Positions 1-8,319 of a stretch of 64,000 bases of DNA are shown piece after piece. How positions within the stretch are numbered: the first letter of the stretch is position 1; each line of letters opens with the position of its first letter. The DNA comes from UBA8752 sp002172485 (GTDB lineage: Bacteria > Bacteroidota > Bacteroidia > Flavobacteriales_D > Sanyastnellaceae): contig JBELJZ010000004.1 in assembly GCA_042089915.1 (NCBI GenBank), positions 1 to 64,000 of the forward strand, written 5' to 3'. Below the pieces are notes generated by a model. It saw nothing but the letters and a program-made list of their open reading frames with translations. It did no database searches and was not told the DNA's origin. A program made the translations under genes and the position numbers.

Positions 1-579
1 CTTGATCACAAACTGAAACGTGTCGATGTGCGTCACCCGGTCGATGTTGATCACGAAGTTTCGGCTGACGCGAACAAAGTCTTCCGTAGGCAACTTCAGC
101 AGAAGATCCTTCAAACTCGCCTTCACATTGTACTTCCGCTCACCTACGTGAATGGCGCTGTACTTGCCTTCTACCTCGATGAAGCGCACATCGTTGAGGT
201 GAATACGGCGCAATTTGTTGCCCACCTTGGTGAAGAAATGCTTGGGACGAACTTGTACTGAATCGAGTTCTTCAAATGCTTTGGTAACGAGTTCTTCGAG
301 ATCCGCAGAGGAACTCTCCACTTCGCCGTTGGCCAATGCCAACTCGAGGTCGAGAATGGCCAAACGGTTTTGGGCGCTCAGTTGTTCCAAGAACTCTTTG
401 AGGCCATTGTTGCGCTCCGTGACCAGAACGAGGTCGGGCGGAGTGAAAAGACAAATGCCGGCCGCCTCAGCGGTCTTACTGGCGGTTCTCACATCACAAC
501 CCAACTCTTCGAGGTGTTGCTGCGGTGCAGTAGTGGCTCGGGAGCCACCGAGAATCAGGATGTTGGGTTTACGTACCAT
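1..579 (-). CDS. LytTR-family DNA-binding regulator with degenerate receiver (3' end outside window)
   Basis: 193 codons are visible and the C-terminus runs off the left edge. The first 95 or so residues look like a response-regulator receiver fold (opening VRKPNILILGG), but where the phospho-acceptor aspartate is expected the strand reads PDLVLVTERNNG, with no aspartate. From about residue 110 there is a LytTR DNA-binding domain, recognisable by RFIEVEGKYSAIHV, the later KASLKDLL segment and FVRVSRNFVINIDRV. Start: an in-frame TGA lies 27 bases upstream and the ATG at 579 is the first start after it. No partner histidine kinase is visible. The LytTR assignment is strong. Phosphorylation-independent action is inferred from the missing aspartate. 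Confidence 0.85.
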   Translation of the reverse strand, partial: MVRKPNILILGGSRATTAPQQHLEELGCDVRTASKTAEAAGICLFTPPDLVLVTERNNGLKEFLEQLSAQNRLAILDLELALANGEVESSSADLEELVTKAFEELDSVQVRPKHFFTKVGNKLRRIHLNDVRFIEVEGKYSAIHVGERKYNVKASLKDLLLKLPTEDFVRVSRNFVINIDRVTHIDTFQFVIK

Positions 580-699
580 TTCAAGAGTTGAACACGCTGC
601 CGCTCAGTTTGTTCCGGTTTGCTAGAAAGGGGGTTCAAGTGGCGTGAATCGGGGTATATGATGCAGATATCAGGTTCGGTTCTCCTTGGGTTCCCTTGC

Positions 700-707
700 T
701 AGCTTTG
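700..707 (+). promoter_or_regulatory. -7 promoter element (TAGCTTTG) of clpS
   Basis: Exact match to the Bacteroidota -7 consensus TAnnTTTG, ending 16 bases before the ATG at 724. A transcription start 5-7 bases further on would fall after the GTG at 712, so it supports the ATG at 724 as the clpS start. No clear -33 TTG box is seen. Confidence 0.5.
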
Positions 708-723
708 TACTGTGTTGGATTTG

Positions 724-1020
724 ATGTTCTCCCAAGTCGAAGAAGAAACCCTTGTCGAAGAGGAGGTGGCGTTGGATGCAGCCGTGTCGGGTGGGTGGCA
801 CATCGTGTTGTACAACGACGACCACAACACGTTCGATCACGTCATCGAATGTCTCATGGCGTATTGTGGCCATGAGCTTTTGCAGGCCGAGCAGTGCGCC
901 TTGATTGTGCACACCAAAGGCAAGTGTTCGGTGAAAAATGGGGACTATGACGAGTTGGAGCCCATTTGTACCGCTCTGCTCGAGCGGGACCTGTCTGCTG
1001 AAGTGGAGCCCGCAGGGTAA
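724..1020 (+). CDS. clpS: ATP-dependent Clp protease adaptor ClpS
   Basis: 98 aa, the usual length. ClpS binds the N-terminal domain of ClpA/ClpC and hands over proteins with destabilising N-terminal residues. The core starts near residue 25 with HIVLYNDDHNTFDHVI. Asn31-Asp32-Asp33 correspond to the family's N-degron pocket and ClpA contact strand, followed by the helical region and GHELLQAEQCALIVHTKG. The N-terminal extension is acidic and probably flexible. GTG 712 and TTG 715 are in-frame alternatives, but the -7 box at 700-707 favours ATG 724. The gene stands alone between the LytTR gene (opposite strand) and a secreted-protein gene. Confidence 0.92.
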   Translation: MFSQVEEETLVEEEVALDAAVSGGWHIVLYNDDHNTFDHVIECLMAYCGHELLQAEQCALIVHTKGKCSVKNGDYDELEPICTALLERDLSAEVEPAG

Positions 1021-1071
1021 ATCCGGTAGTTTTTGCAGGTTTCCCTAATTTGCCGGGTTCAGTTTGAAGCC

Positions 1072-3657
1072 TTGAGATTTCCTGCCTTCTTCTTCTTGTT
1101 GGCCATCTTTTGGTTGGCACGAACTCAGCCTGTGATGGCCCAATGGCACGACTACACGGAGTTGTACTTGTTGGAAGGGACCACTCAGGCGAGCTGGTTG
1201 GGATGTGGCATGAGCCTGGCAGACTTTAACCTCGATGGTCTGGAGGATGTGACCTTGGCCAACAGTGACGGTTCCGTTGTGGCCTATGCACAGCAGCCTG
1301 GCGGTGGATTTGATCAGGTCCATTTCTGGGAAGGCGACGCCCAAGCCCAAGGACTCATTTGGTCGGATTTGGATGGCGACGACGATCTGGATTTGCTGGT
1401 GTCGCGTCGTTTTGGCCGGGTTGAAGCCTTCATCCGGGATGGGTTGTCTTTGACGGAAGAGGGCATTGCAAGGGGCTTTCCAGACGATGATACTGGCGAA
1501 GCCCGGGGGCTGGCCTTGGCCGATTACGATGGAGATGGGGACTTGGATGTCTACGTGTGCATGTACCACGATGGGACAACGGGACTGTCGGAAAACCTGT
1601 TGTTCAACAACGATGGGACGGGCCACTTCACGGATGTCACGGACGTCGCAGGTGTAGGCAATGGCCTCCAGCACAGCTTTCAGGGGGTCTGGTTCGATGA
1701 GAATGACGATGGCCTGTTGGATCTGTGGGTCATCAACGACCGATTGGTTTTTCCGAATGCCCTCTACCACAACATGGGCGATGGCTCTTTTGTCGATGTG
1801 GCGCCCGACCTGAACCTCGCCCAAGGAATTTTTGCCATGACGGCCACGCTTGGAGATCCCGACAACGACGGGGACATGGAGTTTTTCTGCACCAACGTGG
1901 AGGACCAACCCAACGTCATGATGGACAATGTGGGGGGAATCTACCAGTCCGTCGGACCCACTTTGGGGGTGGACGGCATGCGCTACAGCTGGGGTGGTTG
2001 CTGGGTGGATGCGGATGGCGACATGTGGAGTGACCTCATGGTCGGGACATATCGGTTTCCCAACGCCCTCCCTTACGACAACTACTTCTACATGAATGGC
2101 ACCTATGGCGCGCCTTTCAGCGATGTGTCGGAATTCTGGCCCAATGAGCAAACCCAGATTTATGCGGTGGGCGCCCTTGATGTGGACCAAGACTTGGCAC
2201 CGGATGTCTGCGCCTTTGGCAATGCACCTTTTGCACAAATCCTGAGGAACAGCTCCCCAGATGAGGACACACCTCCCCACCGACTCGTGGTGGAGTTGTG
2301 CGCCACTGCAGGCAACCGTCAAGCCATCGGTGCCACCATTGCCGTCCACGCCGGCGGGTTGACCCAGACACAACTGCTGACGTGCGGGTCGGACTACATG
2401 ACCCAACAGTCGACGCACCGCTACTTTGGATTGGCGGCAGAGACCTTGGTGGATTCGGTGGTGGTCGATTGGCCGAATGGCGCTCGGGAAGTGTGGACCG
2501 ATGTGGCTTCTGATCAGTTTCTTCGATTGGTGGAGGGCGAAACCACCGCGCAAGCGGCGATGTCCGGTGGAATGTGCCACGGCGACTCTGCGTGGGTGCA
2601 CTTCCCTTTCGATGCGCCCATGAAGCGTTGGAATGGCCTCATTGTGGATGTGGACAGCATTTTGTTGGAGATGCCCGGTGAGCACGTACTGGAATGCGAG
2701 TGGCTCAATGGGCTGTTCAGCTGGTCGGATACTGTGGTCTGGGCGCCCGCTTCTCCCCATTCGTTGACCGTCGAGTGGACCGAACCTCTGTGTGCGGGGG
2801 ACCTTGGATTGGTTGGGTGGATTGCGGATTCAGGCTTGGACGTTCAATTTGAGGGCACGGGCACTTGGACGTGGTCTTCCTTGGAGAGCGGTGTAGAGGC
2901 CTTGGCGGGCGTGTCGGATTTCATCACAATCGATCCGGAAACGGGTTGTCAGGAACTTCACACTGTCGCATTGCCTGAACCACCGGCATTGGGTGTGTAC
3001 CTCGACTATCAACCCGCATTGTGCCATGGGGATGTCGCATCGGCCTTGGTGGAGGTCTCTGGCGGAACGCCAGATTATCTGGTCAACTGGAATGGCGTCA
3101 ACCCGGATGACCTGGCGGATGGGCCGGTGATGGTCAGCTTGACGGATGGGGCGGGATGCCAACTGGACACCACGTGGTCCGTGGACCTTCCTGAACCCCT
3201 GTCGTTCAACGCCTTGGTGACGCCGGAAGACGAAGGTGGGGATGCGTCCATTGCACTGGAAGTGTCTGGCGGCACGCCACCCTACTACATCCTTTGGAAC
3301 GACGGGACCGAATGGGATTCCCTGTTGGTTGGCCTGTCCCAAGGGGTTTACAGTTGGGTGATCCAGGACGCCAACGGTTGTATCACCTTGGGATTGGAAG
3401 AGGTGTGGAATTTGGGGTTGGATGCTGAGTCAGGCAGTCCCTTGATGTGGCATGTTCGCGAGGGTGTGCCTGTGCTGACTGGGGGTGCCGGAAGGCAATT
3501 GCACATCCGCATTTACACGGTCGATGGCCGCCTTGCTTTGGACCAGGACATGGAAGGAGCCTGTCCTTGTCCTGTATCGGCGTCTGGAATTCCGTCCCAC
3601 GGCATCCTTTTCGTCGAGGACGTGGATGGTACCGTTCTGTTGCGGACGGCTTATTGA
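1072..3657 (+). CDS. Secreted VCBS/FG-GAP, ASPIC/UnbV and SprB-repeat protein (probable T9SS cargo)
   Basis: About 861 aa. A hydrophobic signal peptide (FFFLLAIFWLA, then QPVMAQ) precedes several FG-GAP/VCBS calcium-binding blades with DxDxDG loops such as DLDGDDDLD and DYDGDGDLDVYV over roughly residues 40-400. Next comes an ASPIC/UnbV domain (GATIAVHAGG, VDSVVVDWPNGAREVW), then two or three SprB-like modules (VSGGTPDYLVNWNG, VSGGTPPYYILWNDG), and a C-terminal region resembling a type A T9SS sorting domain (LHIRIYTVDGRLALDQ). Start: no ATG fits. TTG 1072 gives the most compact signal peptide and lies 18 bases after a TAATTTGC box (1046-1053); TTG 1033 is the other option. The stop overlaps the rpe stop by 7 bases. 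Probably a surface or secreted adhesin-like protein; ligand unknown. Confidence 0.8.
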   Translation: MRFPAFFFLLAIFWLARTQPVMAQWHDYTELYLLEGTTQASWLGCGMSLADFNLDGLEDVTLANSDGSVVAYAQQPGGGFDQVHFWEGDAQAQGLIWSDLDGDDDLDLLVSRRFGRVEAFIRDGLSLTEEGIARGFPDDDTGEARGLALADYDGDGDLDVYVCMYHDGTTGLSENLLFNNDGTGHFTDVTDVAGVGNGLQHSFQGVWFDENDDGLLDLWVINDRLVFPNALYHNMGDGSFVDVAPDLNLAQGIFAMTATLGDPDNDGDMEFFCTNVEDQPNVMMDNVGGIYQSVGPTLGVDGMRYSWGGCWVDADGDMWSDLMVGTYRFPNALPYDNYFYMNGTYGAPFSDVSEFWPNEQTQIYAVGALDVDQDLAPDVCAFGNAPFAQILRNSSPDEDTPPHRLVVELCATAGNRQAIGATIAVHAGGLTQTQLLTCGSDYMTQQSTHRYFGLAAETLVDSVVVDWPNGAREVWTDVASDQFLRLVEGETTAQAAMSGGMCHGDSAWVHFPFDAPMKRWNGLIVDVDSILLEMPGEHVLECEWLNGLFSWSDTVVWAPASPHSLTVEWTEPLCAGDLGLVGWIADSGLDVQFEGTGTWTWSSLESGVEALAGVSDFITIDPETGCQELHTVALPEPPALGVYLDYQPALCHGDVASALVEVSGGTPDYLVNWNGVNPDDLADGPVMVSLTDGAGCQLDTTWSVDLPEPLSFNALVTPEDEGGDASIALEVSGGTPPYYILWNDGTEWDSLLVGLSQGVYSWVIQDANGCITLGLEEVWNLGLDAESGSPLMWHVREGVPVLTGGAGRQLHIRIYTVDGRLALDQDMEGACPCPVSASGIPSHGILFVEDVDGTVLLRTAY

Positions 3658-4307
3658 CCTGCCGCTTTGAGCACGTCAATCTCTGCAAGCGGGTCTTCTG
3701 CCTTGAAAACACTGCTTCCCGCGACCAGCACATCCGCACCGGCCTGAACCAGGTCTCCCGCATTTCCTCGCCCCACGCCTCCGTCCACTTCGATGAGGAA
3801 TTCGGCACCTGCGGTGTCGCGAATGGCGGCCAATCGGGCCACTTTGGATGTGGTGTTGGCAATGAACTTTTGTCCGCCGAAACCAGGATTGACGCTCATG
3901 AGGCAGACCAGATCGAGGTTGCCCAACACCTCTTCGATGGCGGAGAGCGGCGTGTGTGGATTCAAGGCCACACCAGCCTTCATGCCCGCCTCCCGGATGG
4001 CGCCCAAGGTTCTGTGGAGGTGGGTGCAAGCTTCAGCATGAACGGTCAGGACAGCGGCGTTGAGCTTGGCAAAATGGCCGATGTAACGGTCGGGAGCCTC
4101 CATCATCAAGTGGACATCCATTGGTTTGGAGGCGTGCCGACCGATGGCCTCGATGACGGGCATCCCGTAGCTGATGTTGGGGACGAAGAGTCCATCCATG
4201 ACGTCGATGTGGTGCCAATCGGCGTGGCTGCGTTCGACCATGTCGACATCCCGGCCGAGGTGGGCAAAATCGGCAGCGAGCAAGGAGGGGGCGATGAGGT
4301 GGGCCAT
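3651..4307 (-). CDS. rpe: Ribulose-phosphate 3-epimerase
   Basis: 218 aa TIM-barrel enzyme interconverting ribulose-5-phosphate and xylulose-5-phosphate in the pentose phosphate pathway. Family motifs appear in order: IAPSLLAADFAHL at the N-terminus, the metal and catalytic segment HHIDVMDGLFVPN (about 32-44), DVHLMME (about 64-70), VNPGFGGQKF (about 138-147) and the phosphate-binding VDGGVG (about 172). Length is standard. It runs convergent to the VCBS protein with a 7-base stop overlap and divergent from coaE. A CATTTTCG box sits four bases before the ATG (4312-4319), suggesting a nearly leaderless transcript. Confidence 0.95.
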   Translation of the reverse strand: MAHLIAPSLLAADFAHLGRDVDMVERSHADWHHIDVMDGLFVPNISYGMPVIEAIGRHASKPMDVHLMMEAPDRYIGHFAKLNAAVLTVHAEACTHLHRTLGAIREAGMKAGVALNPHTPLSAIEEVLGNLDLVCLMSVNPGFGGQKFIANTTSKVARLAAIRDTAGAEFLIEVDGGVGRGNAGDLVQAGADVLVAGSSVFKAEDPLAEIDVLKAAGQ

Positions 4308-4311
4308 GGTG

Positions 4312-4319
4312 CGAAAATG
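4312..4319 (-). promoter_or_regulatory. Candidate -7 box (CATTTTCG) of rpe, 4 bases before ATG
   Basis: On the minus strand CATTTTCG-CACC-ATG. It matches the TAnnTTnG pattern at all but the first base and has the same four-base spacing as the boxes of mtaB, gcvT and nth. Confidence 0.35.
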
Positions 4320-4400
4320 GAGACTTCCGGCATGGAGTCCGAATATTGCAGCATGGCTTTATCGACATCCTCCCCCACTCCTTCATCCGATGGCGATGAG

Positions 4401-4991
4401 ATGGTCCGGTGTGTCGGATTGACAGGCGGGATTGGAGCGGGGAAATCGACCGTGGCGCGCATCCTTCGTACCATGGGGTTTCCCGTGTACGATGCGGACG
4501 CCGAAGCCAAGGTGCTGTATGACCGCAATCCCGAGTTGCTCAAAGCTGTGGTCGGGCTGTTCGGCGAGGACATTCTCCTTCGGGAGGGCAGCCTCAATCG
4601 GTCGGTCTTGGCCAGCCGCGTGTTTTCGGATCCCGAAGCGCTTTCCGCGTTGAATGCGTTGGTCCATCCGGTGGTCCGCTCCAGTTTCAATCGTTGGGCT
4701 GACGAACAGCGTCAGCATGGGACGGAGGTTGTCTTCCGAGAGGCGGCCATACTGTACGAGTCGGGCAGCCATGTCGATTGCGATGCCGTCTGGGCTATAG
4801 CTGCACCGGAATCCGTTCGTCTGAGACGGGCCATGTCGCGAAGTGCCCAAACAGAAGCTGAAGTGCGGAGCCGGATGGCTCGGCAATGGCCTGCGAACGA
4901 GGTAGAGGCCCGTGCGGACCGGGTGTTGGACAATGGGGGTGACGTCCCTTTGATTCCACAATTGTTGGCGGCTTTGAATGCCCTGCGGTGA
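4401..4991 (+). CDS. coaE: Dephospho-CoA kinase
   Basis: 196 aa P-loop kinase for the last step of coenzyme A synthesis, phosphorylating the 3'-hydroxyl of dephospho-CoA. The Walker A motif GGIGAGKST is at residues 9-17, followed by GFPVYDADAEAK (DxD substrate segment), a lid region around residues 90-125 (HPVVRSSFNRW), FREAAILYESG and a C-terminal R..QWPANEVEARADRVLDN signature. ATG 4401 gives the normal family N-terminus. An in-frame ATG at 4353 would add 16 residues outside the usual alignment. It is divergent from rpe, and followed by a decayed region rather than an operon partner. Confidence 0.95.
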   Translation: MVRCVGLTGGIGAGKSTVARILRTMGFPVYDADAEAKVLYDRNPELLKAVVGLFGEDILLREGSLNRSVLASRVFSDPEALSALNALVHPVVRSSFNRWADEQRQHGTEVVFREAAILYESGSHVDCDAVWAIAAPESVRLRRAMSRSAQTEAEVRSRMARQWPANEVEARADRVLDNGGDVPLIPQLLAALNALR

Positions 4992-5004
4992 GGGTTGACA
5001 TGGC

Positions 5005-5100
5005 GTGAATCCGGCAGCGTTGTGGCCAGGTGAAGGGGTCGTGGCCGTGTCCGATGCCAACGGATGTCCAGACACCCTGACATTTGAAGTGGTGGATTCC
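5005..5100 (+). pseudogene. Remnant of an SprB-repeat secreted protein
   Basis: Roughly 32 codons in one frame read VVAVSDANGCPDTLTFEVVD, the diagnostic core of an SprB repeat (GxYxVxVTDANGCxxT), found in very large T9SS adhesins. It has no signal peptide, no second repeat and no T9SS tail, so it is an orphan internal fragment. It abuts the opposite-strand asparaginase-like remnant at 5117-5326. Together they fill the 363-base gap between coaE and the NfeD gene; nothing else was recognised there. Confidence 0.5.
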
Positions 5101-5116
5101 TCCCCGCTTCTCCCCT

Positions 5117-5326
5117 ACCTTGCTTCAGGGCAGCTTCCAGCGAGGCGCGATAGGCTGCCTGTTGCGTGGCGAAGAGTTGTTCGGTATCAAAGTGGCCTGC
5201 TCCATCATGGATGGCGATGAACCATTCGGCTGGTGCCGCATTCTGCGTCGCATCTGATTTGGGTTCAATGGATTGGCACCCTGCGACCAAGAGGAGCATT
5301 GCGGCCGACAATTGGATTCTGCGCAG
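5117..5326 (-). pseudogene. 5' remnant of an isoaspartyl peptidase/L-asparaginase lipoprotein gene
   Basis: Reading down from 5326 the frame gives a lipoprotein signal (RRIQLSAAMLLLVAGC, lipobox VAGC), a short linker, and then WFIAIHDGAGHFDTEQ, which resembles the N-terminus of plant-type asparaginase/isoaspartyl peptidase (family form IAIHGGAG), and YRASLEAALKQG. Homology stops near 5117, after about 65-70 residues. The nucleophile threonine and the rest of the roughly 300-residue enzyme are missing. The natural start position holds CTG where ATG is expected, three bases after an intact TACCTTGC box (5330-5337), so the start codon also looks damaged. In-frame TTG (5311) and ATG (5299) exist but would clip the signal. 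Call: truncated, dead gene. Confidence 0.6.
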
Positions 5327-5354
5327 GAAGCAAGGTAAACGGCAAGTGGAGCTG

Positions 5355-5867
5355 ATGCGTCTGCCTTATTTTGCCGTCATGATGGAGCCCTGGCATTGGT
5401 GGACTTTGATTGTCCTGGCGTTGCTAATCGGCGAGGCGTTCGTCCCGGGATTGGTGCTCGGCTCCTTGGCTGTAGGGGCCTTGGCTGGCGGATTGACCAG
5501 CTTGTTGATCGACGCTTGGGAATATCAATTCGTTGCGGCCTCCATCGGTGCCTTGCTGTCCCTCGTCTTTCTGCGCCCATTGGCGATGCGAAAGTGGTTC
5601 AGCGGTGAATCCGTGGGCACGGGTGTGGATGCCCTGCCCGGCCGCATGGTGCGGGTGACCCAAGCCTTTGACGCCCAGACGGGGCGCGGCCGTGGCCGCA
5701 TCGATGGTGACGATTGGCTGATTGAGTTTCCTCAAGATTGGTCCGGGCGCCGAGATGAAGGTGCTGCTGGCTTGAACGATCCCCGAAACATTGCCGTTGG
5801 CGATTTGCTTGAAGTGGTGCGCGCAGCGTCGAACGTGCTCATTGTTATTCCCCCCAACAAACCCTGA
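5355..5867 (+). CDS. NfeD-family membrane protein
   Basis: 170 aa. N-terminal hydrophobic segments at about residues 12-30, 35-52 and 55-72 (WWTLIVLALLIGEAFVPG, then the LGSLAVGALAGG region) are followed by a soluble OB-fold-like domain (about 95-165; GRMVRVTQAFDAQTGRGRGR, VGDLLEVVRAASNVLIV). NfeD proteins are partners of SPFH/band 7 proteins, and this gene sits five bases upstream of one, forming the typical NfeD-SPFH operon. ATG 5355 is used; ATG 5379 (starting MMEPWHWW) is an equally plausible start. Role: probably membrane microdomain organisation. Molecular activity is not known from the sequence. Confidence 0.85.
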   Translation: MRLPYFAVMMEPWHWWTLIVLALLIGEAFVPGLVLGSLAVGALAGGLTSLLIDAWEYQFVAASIGALLSLVFLRPLAMRKWFSGESVGTGVDALPGRMVRVTQAFDAQTGRGRGRIDGDDWLIEFPQDWSGRRDEGAAGLNDPRNIAVGDLLEVVRAASNVLIVIPPNKP

Positions 5868-5872
5868 ACCCC

Positions 5873-6859
5873 ATGGAAGGCTTTTCCTTTATCTCCATTG
5901 CCCTGCTCATCCTCGCCACGGTGGTGGTGGTCCGCGGCCTCCGCATCATCAAGCAGAGCGAGGCCATGGTCATTGAGCGCCTCGGGCGCTACCGCACCAC
6001 GCTCACGGCAGGCATCAACATCATCATCCCCTTCGTTGACCGGCCGCGTCCAAGCGTGTGGCGCTATGTCAAAGAAGATGCCATGGGCAACCAGGTGGCC
6101 GCTTTCAAGCTGCTCGAGCGGATTGACCTTCGGGAGACGGTGTTCGATTTCCCCCGGCAAAGCGTGATTACCCGGGACAATGTGGTCACGGAAATCAATG
6201 GCTTGATCTACTTCCAGATTGTCGATCCCGTGAAGAGCGTCTATGAGATCAACAACCTGCCCAACGCCATCGAGAAGTTGACCCAGACGACGTTGCGGAA
6301 CGTGCTGGGTGAGTTGGAACTCGATGAGTGCCTGTCGAGCCGGGACACGATCAACACCAAGCTCCGCGCCATCCTCGACGACGCCACCAACAAGTGGGGG
6401 GTCAAGGTGAACCGGGTCGAGTTGCAAGACATCAACCCGCCGCAGGACATCAAGGAGGCGATGGAGAAGCAGATGCGGGCAGAGCGGAGTCGCCGCGCTC
6501 AAATCATCGAGGCCGAAGGCACCAAGACCGCCGCCATCCTCGAGGCCGAGGGCCGCAAGGGGGCCGACATCAACCAAGCGGAGGGCGAGCGTCAGGCCGC
6601 CATTCTGGAGGCGGAGGGCCAAGCGGAAGCCCGGCTCAAGGTGGCCAAGGCCGAGGCGGAAGCCATCAAGAAGATTGCGGAAGCCGTGGAGCAGACCAAG
6701 GCAGACCCGACCCAGTACCTGATTGCCATTCGCTATGTGGAGGCGCTGGAAAAGATGATGGCGAGCTCCAACGACAAGTCCCGCACGGTTTTCATGCCGT
6801 ACGAAGCCAGTGGCATGCTGGGCAGCGTGGGCAGCATCAAGGAATTGCTGAAGGATTGA
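5873..6859 (+). CDS. SPFH/band 7 domain protein (paraslipin/QmcA type)
   Basis: 328 aa. A single N-terminal membrane anchor (residues about 5-23) is followed by an SPFH domain (about 25-190; VIERLGRYRTTLTAGINIII, DFPRQSVITRDNVVTEI, DPVKSVYEI, LNVxLGELELDECL-type helix) and a long alanine/glutamate-rich coiled coil (about 190-280) with a recurring EAEG motif (IIEAEGTK, ILEAEGRK, INQAEGER, ILEAEGQAEA). These proteins oligomerise at the membrane and scaffold quality-control proteases. The gene directly follows nfeD. The stop overlaps the TTG start of the aldehyde dehydrogenase gene as TTGA, implying coupled translation. Confidence 0.92.
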   Translation: MEGFSFISIALLILATVVVVRGLRIIKQSEAMVIERLGRYRTTLTAGINIIIPFVDRPRPSVWRYVKEDAMGNQVAAFKLLERIDLRETVFDFPRQSVITRDNVVTEINGLIYFQIVDPVKSVYEINNLPNAIEKLTQTTLRNVLGELELDECLSSRDTINTKLRAILDDATNKWGVKVNRVELQDINPPQDIKEAMEKQMRAERSRRAQIIEAEGTKTAAILEAEGRKGADINQAEGERQAAILEAEGQAEARLKVAKAEAEAIKKIAEAVEQTKADPTQYLIAIRYVEALEKMMASSNDKSRTVFMPYEASGMLGSVGSIKELLKD

Positions 6860-8262
6860 CGCCGGCTGAACTGACCGGGGCGTTTGAGTCCCTGCGTGTG
6901 GCGCACCGCAGCCAGCCGGCTTCTTCCTTGCGGGATCGACGGGCATGGCTCGCCAGCATGTTGCGCGGGTTGCGTGACCATGAGACGGCATTGCTTGAGG
7001 CCTTGCGCCAAGATTTGGGCAAGCCCGAGGCCGAAGCGCGTTTGACGGAGTTCTTTCCGATTCGGAAGGAGATCGCCTTCATGCGGCGACACCTTGGCGA
7101 CTGGATGCGCCCGGAGCGGCGCCCCACTCCCCTTCAGCTGTTCGGCACCCGTTCCGACATCGTCAACGAGCCCAAAGGCGTGGTGCTGGTCATCGCACCA
7201 TGGAACTTCCCACTGCTCTTGACGATGAAACCGGTCATCGCTGCGTTGGCGGCAGGGAATCGGGTCGTGGTGAAGCCTCCCGAACAAGCGCCTGCAACGT
7301 CCAAGGTCATGGCCGATTGGCTCAGAGTGTCCCTGCCTGCAGACCGGGTCCACGTGGTCCTTGGAGGTCCAGTGGAGGCCGCGCACCTGACCTCCCTCCC
7401 CTTTGACCACATCTTCTTCACTGGAGGGACCGAGACGGGCCGGAAGGTGATCCAAGCATCTGCTGAGCACCTGACGCCATTGACCCTCGAGTTGGGTGGC
7501 AAGAGTCCGGCCATTCTCGACGCGACCGTGGATCCGGCCAAGGTGGTCCCGAGCTTGGCGTGGGGCAAGGCGTTGAACGCTGGTCAGGTCTGCATTGCTC
7601 CGGATTACTTGCTGGTGGAATCGAGCGCAGCAGATGGGGTGATCAAGGCATTTCGTCAGACTTGGGAGGGCTGGTTCGGCAGCCAAGTGGATGCGTCCAG
7701 CGATTATGGCCGGATCGTCAATGATGTACAGTTTGATCGCTTGGTGGACACCTTCGACGACGCGGTGGCCAAAGGTGCGACCGTGTTGTGTGGTGGCCGC
7801 TACGACCGAGCCCACCGCTTCATGGAGCCCACTTTGCTGGGCAACATCACACCGGACATGCGGGTCATGCAGGAAGAGGTCTTTGGCCCCCTTTTGCCGG
7901 TGCTGACCTGGACGCGACCGGAGGAGGTGCCGGAACGCATTATGCACATCAAGGACCACCCGCTGTCGATGTACATCTTCAGCCGAAATCGGTCCCGAAT
8001 TCGGCATTGGCTGGGCGCCACGCGCTCGGGCACGGTGGGGGTCGGCGCCACTGTCGTGCAGATTGCCAATCCTGATTTGCCGTTTGGCGGTGTTCAAGCC
8101 AGTGGAGCGGGAAGGGCCAATGGCCGCGCTGCATTCGATGAGTTCAGCAACCGGCGGAGTGTCCTGCGCAAGCAGTTCCCTTTGACGGCCCTCCCCCTGT
8201 CCTATCCCCCATTCACGCCATTCAAGGCGACCTTGGCGCGGTGGGTGTCCCGGCATTTGTGA
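6856..8262 (+). CDS. Aldehyde dehydrogenase family protein
   Basis: 468 aa NAD(P)-dependent aldehyde dehydrogenase, class-3-like (ALDH3 group, short form without an N-terminal extension). Visible: the VVLVIAPWNFPLLLT cofactor-binding segment, VVKPPE, FFTGGTETGRKV, the general base Glu212 in LELGGKSP and the nucleophile Cys246 in GQVCIAPDY, then EEVFGPLLPV and PFGGVQASG. ALDH3 enzymes usually oxidise medium or long-chain and lipid-derived aldehydes; the substrate here is inferred only. Start TTG 6856 overlaps the upstream TGA by three bases; GTG 6898 is an alternative. It appears to be the third gene of the nfeD operon. Confidence 0.9.
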   Translation: MTPAELTGAFESLRVAHRSQPASSLRDRRAWLASMLRGLRDHETALLEALRQDLGKPEAEARLTEFFPIRKEIAFMRRHLGDWMRPERRPTPLQLFGTRSDIVNEPKGVVLVIAPWNFPLLLTMKPVIAALAAGNRVVVKPPEQAPATSKVMADWLRVSLPADRVHVVLGGPVEAAHLTSLPFDHIFFTGGTETGRKVIQASAEHLTPLTLELGGKSPAILDATVDPAKVVPSLAWGKALNAGQVCIAPDYLLVESSAADGVIKAFRQTWEGWFGSQVDASSDYGRIVNDVQFDRLVDTFDDAVAKGATVLCGGRYDRAHRFMEPTLLGNITPDMRVMQEEVFGPLLPVLTWTRPEEVPERIMHIKDHPLSMYIFSRNRSRIRHWLGATRSGTVGVGATVVQIANPDLPFGGVQASGAGRANGRAAFDEFSNRRSVLRKQFPLTALPLSYPPFTPFKATLARWVSRHL

Positions 8263-8307
8263 ACGGCCGGGGGGCATGGCGCACAGGGCTTTGGCTCCGA
8301 GATGGCG

Positions 8308-8315
8308 TACCTTGC
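8308..8315 (+). promoter_or_regulatory. -7 box (TACCTTGC) of the Ate-like gene, 4 bases before ATG
   Basis: TACCTTGC-TTTG-ATG. The box is identical to that of nth (40183-40190), with the same four-base spacing. It argues that translation starts at ATG 8320 and not at the in-frame ATG 8302, which lies upstream of the box. Confidence 0.45.
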
Positions 8316-8319
8316 TTTG

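Noticed and set aside
1045..2760. 571-codon open frame on the minus strand
   Set aside because: Mirror of the VCBS protein. It has no domain or signal, and the high G+C coding strand produces long antisense frames throughout the window.
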